29,748 nucleotides of DNA. Source: a virus. Shown here in pieces: positions 23,052 to 29,363 of this stretch; position 1 is the first letter of the stretch; each line of letters begins with the position of its first letter. Location of the stretch: positions 1 to 29,748 of IMG/VR virus record IMGVR_UViG_3300035670_000979. One strand, given 5' to 3'. Under the pieces are notes generated by a model. That model did no database searches. It was not told where the DNA came from and saw only the letters and a list, made by a program, of their open reading frames with translations. Made by a program: the position numbers and the translations under genes.

Positions 23052-24527
23052 TCAATGAATGAATGCAATATTGTCGCCATTGAAACGACCATCACGAATG
23101 TTATACCACCATGCCCTAGAAAGGTCTGTACGCCCCCCAACCATAAGGCGCTTGTTTGCACGTACCTGAATCATAGTGCCTCGACGGTCAATCTTAACGA
23201 TAATTGCACGGGCTACTCGCATACTAGTATTATCGTAGAAATGTAACCCATTTGAGTTAACAACACCGGCACTAATCGGCAGAGCAGCAGGGCACATTGT
23301 GTACTCAACTTGTGCGTCAGGCAGGTTAATGTTAAATGCTTCCGGGTCATAGTCAGGATTGCACCAATACTCGCCGTTCCAGTAGTAATTACGAGGGACA
23401 ATGCGAGGACGATCAGGCTCACCGGGGGCATCAGGACGAGCAACGTCAACGTCAGCAACCGGAACCGCTTCAGCGAAGAGAGGACGCAGCCTGTACGCAG
23501 GTGCAGGAGCTATAGCGGCAAAGTCATCGGCGATCACAAAGTCTTCAAAGGCTCGTCGTGCCGTCTTCTTTTTAGACTTGCCAAAAGGATCAGCGATGTA
23601 TTCCTTCTTGCACTCTTCATACCAATCGTGCCAAGGGAACCCTGCTACAATAGGTTGCGCTCGACGGAATCCGCACATGACAGCCGTATTGATATCAGGT
23701 ACGGTGTCAATAACGCCAGTTACAAAGTCAGGCGATACACCAGCCTTCTCACAAATCTCCATGAAGATTTCACGACCGCCCTTCTCAGACATGCTGTAAG
23801 CCATCGTGGCAGGATTAGCGAACTTGTCACTAGCGTAGCGAGTAAGACTATGAACAAACTTAGTCCAATCGATAGCACGCTGTGCATCCTCAGTGCCGTT
23901 CATTACTCGGTATTCAAGCGAGCCAAAGCGATACAGCGTAAGAATGTTCAATGCACTATACTTGAGATTGTCATTGAAATCCCGACGACCTGACCGAAGG
24001 AAGCTACGCCATGCGGACACAGTGCCTGCATTGCAATCCTTAGCACCAAGGCAGAAGTGGTTATTAACTCGCTCTTCTCCTGCCCAAAGAGTCAACGGCT
24101 CCTCGAAAGCGGTCCAAAGAGCGATAGCAGAAGTAATATCATTAACTTTTGCACCGGCCATGTTGACGTGTACGTGGGTCGAGCAGCGATTTGAAAGCTT
24201 AAGTTCTGTTCCATTGTCGACAAAGGCCTTGTAAAGACCCTCGACCATCGCGTCTACTTCGTCAATATTGCAAGGTCGGCTGAGGACATACTCAAGAGAT
24301 TCACCACGAAGGGAACCGTCTGACTTGCTAGTCCACTGCGAACCAGTAGTCTTGCCCACTACACGGGCCAGCTTTCCGGACGAAGGAAGATTTTCGCCTT
24401 CAATCTCGAACTCAAGTCCGATTTCACCAAGGCCGTTAATGGCCACAACAGGTTCGTTCATTACGACAGAAGGAATACCGACATGCGGAGCCTTAACCTT
24501 TTCGTACTCTTCCATGAACGCAGTCAT
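23052..24527 (-). CDS. GS-fold amidoligase (COOH-NH2 ligase)
   Basis: The 491-residue product starts at ATG 24527, ten bases after AAGGAG. Residues 37-45 GLEFEIEGE supply the first acidic metal ligands. SDGSLRGESLEYVLSRP (69-85) holds further catalytic acids. C115-STHVHVN holds H118 and H120, and FGSLEYR (201-207) holds E205 and R207. This is the full motif set of the Amidoligase_2-type glutamine-synthetase-like fold. Residues from about 380 form an extra Tyr/Trp-rich C-terminal region (YYWNGEYWCNPDYDPEAF and onward) not needed for catalysis, perhaps a substrate-binding add-on. It is expected to make an amide or isopeptide bond using ATP. Confidence 0.8.
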   Translation of the reverse strand: MTAFMEEYEKVKAPHVGIPSVVMNEPVVAINGLGEIGLEFEIEGENLPSSGKLARVVGKTTGSQWTSKSDGSLRGESLEYVLSRPCNIDEVDAMVEGLYKAFVDNGTELKLSNRCSTHVHVNMAGAKVNDITSAIALWTAFEEPLTLWAGEERVNNHFCLGAKDCNAGTVSAWRSFLRSGRRDFNDNLKYSALNILTLYRFGSLEYRVMNGTEDAQRAIDWTKFVHSLTRYASDKFANPATMAYSMSEKGGREIFMEICEKAGVSPDFVTGVIDTVPDINTAVMCGFRRAQPIVAGFPWHDWYEECKKEYIADPFGKSKKKTARRAFEDFVIADDFAAIAPAPAYRLRPLFAEAVPVADVDVARPDAPGEPDRPRIVPRNYYWNGEYWCNPDYDPEAFNINLPDAQVEYTMCPAALPISAGVVNSNGLHFYDNTSMRVARAIIVKIDRRGTMIQVRANKRLMVGGRTDLSRAWWYNIRDGRFNGDNIAFIH

Positions 24528-24531
24528 TTTA

Positions 24532-25191
24532 TCAGAACTCCTTAATGTTAGAAATCTTGAAAGCAGGTGTTTCAGCAATTTGCTCTTTCAGGTATGAGAA
24601 CCGGTCGATAAGAAGAAGCGTGTCATTATCAACAAACAATCCTACACGATCCTGTTCGACATACAGCCAACGCAATCCTAGATCGTCTCGTCCAACAGCC
24701 ATGGTATTGCAAAACGCTATAGTGGTTCCAGCACGAATACGATTAAGAACTTCTGCAATATCAGGGTAATTGCCAGTAATGGCTGCCTGATACTGAACGT
24801 CCTTAGCAATAGTCTCAAAAGAAATTTCGCCAGTAGCGAGAAGACCCAGCCCCCGGTGCATTGCAATTTCTTTAACAAGAATATTGTTTCGAGAGAAGCC
24901 GTGTTGTCGGGAACGAATAGGTCGGCGTTCAAGAAAATACGCCTGTTTTGTATGTGTATTATTCACCCATCCGATAGGAAGTGGAACGCGGAACCGATGA
25001 AAGCCCTTGTCCGACAAGGAGATTTCCTCAGATACTCCTGTAGGATACTTAGTGGTAATCGCAGAAGGGTCTCCGCGACGCGACCTAATTTCGTGGATAT
25101 AAACAGGACAATCGTTGTAAAGAACAAACGAACCGGTCAACCTTTCATTGGCCTGATCCCTGTCCGTCCAAAAGTACTCTGTCTTAAGCAC
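24532..25191 (-). CDS. Unknown protein encoded between the two amidoligases
   Basis: The 219-residue product starts at GTG 25191, seven bases after AAGGGA, and overlaps the upstream amidoligase gene by eight bases. The N-terminal half appears beta-rich (SFVLYNDCPVYIHEIRSRRG, FHRFRVPLPIGWVNNT). The C-terminal half is mixed alpha/beta (GNYPDIAEVLNRIRAGTTIA, then DNDTLLLIDRFSYL). There is no TM segment, Walker motif or metal-site pattern. I do not recognise the family. Its tight placement between two amide-forming ligases suggests it is the substrate carrier, target or a subunit. Confidence 0.65.
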   Translation of the reverse strand: MLKTEYFWTDRDQANERLTGSFVLYNDCPVYIHEIRSRRGDPSAITTKYPTGVSEEISLSDKGFHRFRVPLPIGWVNNTHTKQAYFLERRPIRSRQHGFSRNNILVKEIAMHRGLGLLATGEISFETIAKDVQYQAAITGNYPDIAEVLNRIRAGTTIAFCNTMAVGRDDLGLRWLYVEQDRVGLFVDNDTLLLIDRFSYLKEQIAETPAFKISNIKEF

Positions 25192-26197
25192 GCTTGGTTC
25201 CCTTCTTGGTTTCGCGCTCAACAATATGAGCATGAGTAGGTTCTTCCTTTCCTGCCATCCGCTTAAGCTCAGCGTTTAGCAGCCTTCGGGTAGCGCCGTG
25301 AGAACTATAACAATAATTCAGAATGTTCCGAAGAACCTGATTAGCCTTCTCCGTATCACCCGTGTTGATAATAGTCTGGATAAAAGTATCCAAGTCTGAA
25401 ATATCGTCCATAAACCTGTAAGGATTAGCAGACCAATTGCCATAATTAAGATATGGCAGACCTACTATTGCCAGTTTAACAGTCCGGTCACTCTGCATAT
25501 TCAACCACGTAGCAAGATTCACAAGGTCATAGATAATACGACGACGGTTCTTGTGAGTCAGCCAAACGTTTGACGGGGTTCGATATTCAACACCGTAAGG
25601 CTTCGGACGGAATGCGCCAGCCTTGCCGTAGAGTTCACGACGACGAGAATCAGTGTCAATCAGCGTCATGAACATACCGACAGTCATATCAAGCTTCTTA
25701 ATGAAGCCTGTACAAATTTCGATATGATCGGGGTGATCTACAGGAATATCTGCACCCCATCCTACGTGGATATGCCCGCTGGCCGTACGGAAGGTAACAT
25801 CGCCGTCAGGCCGCGGATTAGGTTCCTTGGTGTAAGCATTCCAATCAGGATCGCACCCAAGTTCCTTAGCTTCCTTCGGCTGCTCAGCCATAAGGTCTTC
25901 ACCAAAGTCCTGAACAGGGGCAATGTTAAAGCGAACAGTCTTGAACCCGTTAGCCTTAACGTCTTCCTTCAGCTTCTTCATGACAGAGACAATGTTCTTG
26001 TCAAACATTGGGAACTGCCCAGTCGCAGGAACAGGATCAGTATTAAATTCAAGAGCCATTCCATCGACCTGATAGGCACCAGCAGGAACCTTAAATGGCT
26101 CGCGCTTAGTTCCCTTGACTACACCGTATGCACTGACAGGCTTGCTAGTGCGGGCGTCAACCAGAAAGATTTCAGGATCGCAACCAATAGTAAACAT
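25184..26197 (-). CDS. phiEco32-like COOH-NH2 ligase, type 2 (second amidoligase)
   Basis: The 337-residue product follows GGGGAG. GCDPEIFLV (5-13) and YQVDGMALEFNTDP (42-55) give the acidic ligands. ASGHIHVGWG (139-148) holds H142 and H144, and YGVEYRTPSNVW (201-212) holds E204 and R206. This is the GS-like amidoligase pattern first noted in phage phiEco32 neighbourhoods. It is clearly diverged from the other amidoligase in this island but uses the same catalytic layout, so two successive or alternative amide bonds may be made. It has a basic C-terminal tail (ETKKGTKRA). Confidence 0.82.
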   Translation of the reverse strand: MFTIGCDPEIFLVDARTSKPVSAYGVVKGTKREPFKVPAGAYQVDGMALEFNTDPVPATGQFPMFDKNIVSVMKKLKEDVKANGFKTVRFNIAPVQDFGEDLMAEQPKEAKELGCDPDWNAYTKEPNPRPDGDVTFRTASGHIHVGWGADIPVDHPDHIEICTGFIKKLDMTVGMFMTLIDTDSRRRELYGKAGAFRPKPYGVEYRTPSNVWLTHKNRRRIIYDLVNLATWLNMQSDRTVKLAIVGLPYLNYGNWSANPYRFMDDISDLDTFIQTIINTGDTEKANQVLRNILNYCYSSHGATRRLLNAELKRMAGKEEPTHAHIVERETKKGTKRA

Positions 26198-26412
26198 TAA
26201 TTGAACTCCCCAACAAACTTAAACGCATAATCAGAACGTGCGGCAACACCGCTAGAGTGAACTACAGCAGGATACGGGGAAACATTTCCTTTTGCATCCA
26301 TTACTTGAATCTTAGCGCCCTTCTTAAGCTTATCTGCGGTTGCACAAGCCCCGTGATGGTATAGATTACCGAAAGGTCCGGGAAAGGTGATACGAAAACC
26401 TGCAACAAACAT
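26197..26412 (-). CDS. Small beta-rich protein, unknown
   Basis: The 71-residue product starts after AGGAG and ends in a TAATG overlap with the second amidoligase. The sequence (FRITFPGPFGNLYHHGAC, KKGAKIQVMDAKGN) suggests a small barrel with a conserved-looking His pair and one Cys. No family recognised. Coupling implies a role with the ligase, for example as a substrate or cofactor subunit. Confidence 0.6.
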   Translation of the reverse strand: MFVAGFRITFPGPFGNLYHHGACATADKLKKGAKIQVMDAKGNVSPYPAVVHSSGVAARSDYAFKFVGEFN

Positions 26413-26424
26413 TAATTATACTCC

Positions 26425-27804
26425 TCAATTGATCATTGTGGCAACAACAAGTGCCGGGTTTGGTTCAACACACGTACGACAAATGAAAGTCACATACTCC
26501 TTGTCAAACTTTCGATCACTCGAATGAATAAAGATTTCATGGACTTCATCCAAATCCCCAACAGGTGACTTACAGAAGGTGCAGACTGCTCCCGTGAGCT
26601 GTTCGAAACGCTGCTCTGAGAACTCAGTCTTAGTCTTATTATCCGTGATGAACGGTATTCCGGACACTGTGCGAAAGGACACCTTCGGCTTTTCGCAATT
26701 CTCCGAACAATCGTTGCACTTTCTTGCAGTGCTTCCGCTGTTTTCCTGCTGACAGCTTTTGGAACTCGACGATGGTAATGAGAGCTTTGGACGCTGCCCA
26801 TTTGTCGAACTTGTCGATACCGTCGAGGAACCCGTATTTTGTTGTGAAGACTTCTGCGATTTGTCGACGGTAGAAGCTGTATGTGTCGCAGCGCCCGGAG
26901 TCTGCGTGGTTGCTGGGAGTTGGCGGGGGCGTGACGTTCCTATGTCGTCGAGATTGTCGTCGAGAAGGTCCTTGTCCACGAAAGGGCTGGGCACTGAACC
27001 CCCGATGCTGCTACCATACCTGCCACCACTTCCATACAGGTGTGTCACGTTTCCCGAGTAGCTTCTAACCTCACCTTTAACATCGTTCTCTACCTTAAGG
27101 GTAAAGATTTCCGAGGGCTTATCCTTGTATGCGTCGATGGTGAATGATAGATGTGTCTCGATGGGAAGTTCAAAGAACGATTTGCCAGCATCATCCTTAT
27201 GGAGTTCAACACCAATACGAGTAGCCGCCGAGAAGAACCACGGCTCACTTGCCCACAGCATAGCCTTCTGGTCCTTTGTATGAGCAAAGTAAAGAGGACG
27301 ACGCTCATTGCGGAGGAAGTTAAGGGTGCGTTCCTTGTTATCCCAATAGACCAGCGCCCATGCACCGGTGTTGTCCAACTGGCTGATGGTGTCCTTAAGA
27401 CCATATTCGCTAATGTGCCAATACAGCCAGTCACTATCTACGTCAAACTGACGAGCACGCTCCATGGTGTAATGGCCCTGAAGAGTGCCATTATGAACGC
27501 CAATAATGTTACCATGCTCAAAGGGGTGAGCGTTAGCAACAATGTTGTCGCCAATAGTCTTGGCTCGACAATGGCCAATCAGCGCCTTGGCTCCGTGAAT
27601 ATCAATCTCACGGTCAAAGAACTTGGTCTCCATAAGATAGTTAGGAGTGCCAAGAGACTTCTTGTACTTGTAACCACCCGCTGAATTGACACGAATGACA
27701 CCAGTTGAATCAGTGCCTCGAAGTTGATTGACAACAAGCATACCCTTGAATGCATTGAGCAGCTTGTTGTCGATCTTGCCAGCTACGCCTATAATTCCAC
27801 ACAT
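26425..27804 (-). CDS. Class II (Ntn) glutamine amidotransferase with C-terminal zinc-binding tail
   Basis: The 459-residue product starts MCGIIGVAGK after AAGGA; an upstream in-frame start would block the required N-terminal Cys. C2 is the nucleophile exposed after Met removal. RGTDSTG (29-35), GHCRAKT (77-83), NAHPF (91-95), HNGTL (104-108) and D123/D126 complete the glutaminase site of GlmS/PurF-like enzymes. No synthase domain follows. Residues about 280-370 form a Ser/Thr/Gln-rich linker with CNDCSENC. The end has C408-xx-C411 and C442-xx-C445, a likely zinc finger. It should release ammonia from glutamine for the ligases encoded downstream. Confidence 0.85.
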   Translation of the reverse strand: MCGIIGVAGKIDNKLLNAFKGMLVVNQLRGTDSTGVIRVNSAGGYKYKKSLGTPNYLMETKFFDREIDIHGAKALIGHCRAKTIGDNIVANAHPFEHGNIIGVHNGTLQGHYTMERARQFDVDSDWLYWHISEYGLKDTISQLDNTGAWALVYWDNKERTLNFLRNERRPLYFAHTKDQKAMLWASEPWFFSAATRIGVELHKDDAGKSFFELPIETHLSFTIDAYKDKPSEIFTLKVENDVKGEVRSYSGNVTHLYGSGGRYGSSIGGSVPSPFVDKDLLDDNLDDIGTSRPRQLPATTQTPGAATHTASTVDKSQKSSQQNTGSSTVSTSSTNGQRPKLSLPSSSSKSCQQENSGSTARKCNDCSENCEKPKVSFRTVSGIPFITDNKTKTEFSEQRFEQLTGAVCTFCKSPVGDLDEVHEIFIHSSDRKFDKEYVTFICRTCVEPNPALVVATMIN

Positions 27805-27809
27805 TAGTA

Positions 27810-28184
27810 TTAGTCCTTCCACTCTTGGCATTCAGAGATGTCGAAAGTTTTCTTGCCATCAGGTGTTGTAAGAATCAACGACAGGTTACTTGAGTAGTAC
27901 CCGTTGTTGTAACCATACCCCGGAATGCTAACCGGGTGGCCGTTAGTAGGTACAAGCCGGATACCGTAGTCAGGCACTCTCTCAAAGAAATCTTCTGACG
28001 ACAGATCAAACTCCAATCCGTCGAAGTCTTCAAGGGAGATGGCTGAGAAATCTAAGTAGTGATGTTCACAGCACTCGCTATCATGAAAGTCTTCCAAAGT
28101 TGACCCATCATCGAAGCGAATGCCGTTGGCCCTTCTTACTGAAATAGTAGAGAAGCAGACATTCACCCGTGTAACTTTTGGCAT
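27810..28184 (-). CDS. Conserved-looking phage protein, possibly DUF7448-related
   Basis: The 124-residue product starts at ATG 28184, about ten bases after AAGGA. Its core has IRFDDGSTLEDFHDSECCEH and acidic strands, then RLVPTNGHPVSIPGYGYNNG. The DGST...H-x-x-CCE arrangement recalls a small DUF family seen in many phages; this resemblance is from memory and unverified. It contains a GYG/NNGYYSSNL loop that may bind a ligand. It lies between the inverted repeat and the glutamine amidotransferase, so it is co-transcribed with the island. Confidence 0.6.
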   Translation of the reverse strand: MPKVTRVNVCFSTISVRRANGIRFDDGSTLEDFHDSECCEHHYLDFSAISLEDFDGLEFDLSSEDFFERVPDYGIRLVPTNGHPVSIPGYGYNNGYYSSNLSLILTTPDGKKTFDISECQEWKD

Positions 28185-28196
28185 GTCATTTTTTCC

Positions 28197-28225
28197 TTGA
28201 CAATTCGTACAAGAGATGATATAAT
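28197..28225 (+). promoter_or_regulatory. Perfect sigma70 consensus promoter on the + strand, opposite to all local genes
   Basis: TTGACA (28197-28202) and TATAAT (28220-28225) are separated by exactly 17 bases. Transcription would start near 28232, at the base of the inverted repeat, and run antisense to the C26-type gene. No convincing + strand gene follows; a 40-codon GTG frame at 28326 has a Shine-Dalgarno but overlaps a better - strand ORF. The role is unknown; a small or antisense RNA is plausible. Confidence 0.7.
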
Positions 28226-28322
28226 CTCTTATAGAAGGGTTGTTTAAGAAGATTGTAATAAACAATAGTCTTTAACTATTATCTATAACAACCCTCTTAA
28301 ACAATGCTTCTAGAGGAGATTA
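28222..28322. repeat. 101-bp imperfect inverted repeat (two 48-bp arms, 5-base loop)
   Basis: Arms 28222-28269 and 28275-28322 are reverse complements at 39 of 48 positions around a CTTTA centre. The longest perfect blocks are TTGTTTAAGA/TCTTAAACAA and AATAGT/ACTATT. Read as - strand RNA, four of the mismatched pairs become G-U wobbles and the inner 30 pairs have a single mismatch. Read as + strand RNA, the same four are A-C mismatches. The - strand RNA therefore folds better. It is not followed by a T-run, so not a simple terminator. It might be an RNase III processing site, a protein-binding operator or an sRNA. Confidence 0.7.
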
Positions 28323-28396
28323 AAGGTGAGGATAACGGCCAACCAACATAGAGATGTCAGTAGAGCTATTACTAAGACTTTCCCTAGAGGTGTCAT
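28310..28396 (-). CDS. 28-residue single-transmembrane peptide
   Basis: The sequence starts MTPLGKVLVIALLTSLCWLA and ends VILTFNLL, one hydrophobic span with a lysine near the N-terminus. The ATG overlaps the stop of the C26-type gene (ATGA), and AAGGAG lies eight bases upstream, so translation is well supported. It ends inside the inverted repeat. It might anchor island proteins at the membrane or be a small toxin-like or lysis-modulating peptide; nothing specific can be said. Confidence 0.6.
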   Translation of the reverse strand: MTPLGKVLVIALLTSLCWLAVILTFNLL

Positions 28397-29151
28397 GCTG
28401 CAACTCCTTCGCTATCGTCGTAAGGCTCATCGGCAATACGATCCTTAGCTCCCCATTCCAACATCAGGTTAAAGAGCTTGTTCATGGTCCACGAACGATA
28501 CTGCTCATTGCCGATTTCAGGATGGCCTTGTACGAAAAAGCATTGCGTCAGTGCGTAGCAACCTGCTTCGATCTCAAGTTCAACAGCAGCGTCATCGGTT
28601 TCCTTGTCAACATGGACAACCAAATCAGCTTCTTCAAACTTGGTAGCAACCTGCTCCTTCGTGCAAGCAATGACTTCCATATCCTTGTTGAACTGCAACA
28701 TCTGGTGATGCAGAGACGTAGCCGTCACATACACATCATCGTCAATGTCATAGATAACATGATCAGGTCCGCCATGATTATTGACGTTCTGCCAGAGCTT
28801 GCCGCCATTCATCGCATGAAGGAACTGTGCGCCGCGGCAGATACCGAAACACACCTTGTTTAGCCTCTGGGCCTTGCGATAGAAGAACTCCTCTTGGAAG
28901 TCTCGGTCGTCAGTCCAGAAAGATGAACGATGTGCCTTGGCGTCGTAAAGCTTGGGGTTGATATCTTCACCGCCGATGAAGACAACGACGTCTGCATCTT
29001 CGACAGTGTTTGCCTTGCCAAAGCCGGCCTCGGCCATGAGAGCGACACATGCGCCATAGAAGGCACCCGGAAGAACAAAAGCCTTCATACCCTTGCATTC
29101 GGGCATTTCACGGCTAGTGTAGTTCTTAGAGATTGAAGTCATTGCGGACAT
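28393..29151 (-). CDS. Class I glutamine amidotransferase/peptidase C26-like hydrolase
   Basis: The 252-residue product starts in a TAATG overlap with the upstream gene. FGICRGAQFLHAMNGG has the nucleophile elbow with C105. H210-P-E212 (VQGHPEIG) completes the catalytic triad, and TSLHHQ (145-150) matches the loop seen in gamma-glutamyl hydrolases such as PuuD. It also has the GGEDINPKLY segment near residue 60 typical of C26 enzymes. It either hydrolyses a gamma-glutamyl linkage or acts as a glutaminase. With an Ntn glutaminase already present, a gamma-glutamyl hydrolase that trims or recycles the amidoligase product is the more economical reading. It is a stand-alone domain. Confidence 0.85.
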   Translation of the reverse strand: MSAMTSISKNYTSREMPECKGMKAFVLPGAFYGACVALMAEAGFGKANTVEDADVVVFIGGEDINPKLYDAKAHRSSFWTDDRDFQEEFFYRKAQRLNKVCFGICRGAQFLHAMNGGKLWQNVNNHGGPDHVIYDIDDDVYVTATSLHHQMLQFNKDMEVIACTKEQVATKFEEADLVVHVDKETDDAAVELEIEAGCYALTQCFFVQGHPEIGNEQYRSWTMNKLFNLMLEWGAKDRIADEPYDDSEGVAA

Positions 29152-29363
29152 TAGAGAATCACCGTCTTTCGTGCAGTTACGCGAGTTGGAATATAATTGG
29201 TTGGGTGGCTATCGAGTGTTACGTCATAGCCTCTTTTACCAAGCTTATTTCTAAGCTCAATCAAGGTCTTCAAGGTCTGCCGCATAGCGTCGGCAACCTG
29301 ATTGTCATTCCATCCGTCCATAGGATTGTCGGTCGCCGTAGACCGGCTATCAGTGGATCGCAT
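29151..29363 (-). CDS. Small protein of unknown function
   Basis: The start is placed at ATG 29363 because GAGGAG lies nine bases before it; longer in-frame starts lie inside the upstream gene. The 70-residue product has a Ser/Thr/Asp-rich N-terminus, a helix (DNQVADAMRQTLKTLIELRNK) and a short beta end (DVTLDSHPTN). It overlaps the upstream gene by 14 bases and ends in TAATG with the C26-type gene, so it is coupled to it. No family recognised. Confidence 0.6.
   Translation of the reverse strand: MRSTDSRSTATDNPMDGWNDNQVADAMRQTLKTLIELRNKLGKRGYDVTLDSHPTNYIPTRVTARKTVIL

Noticed and set aside
23310-23993. 227-codon + strand ORF inside the amidoligase gene
   Set aside because: Shadow frame opposite a gene with conserved catalytic residues; composition is unlike a real protein.
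28326-28448. 40-codon basic ORF on the + strand after the consensus promoter, with AGGAG and a GTG start
   Set aside because: It overlaps, antisense, the well-supported 28-residue TM ORF and the C26-type gene; the Shine-Dalgarno arises from the complement of the TM gene's end. Kept only as an alternative in the promoter finding.
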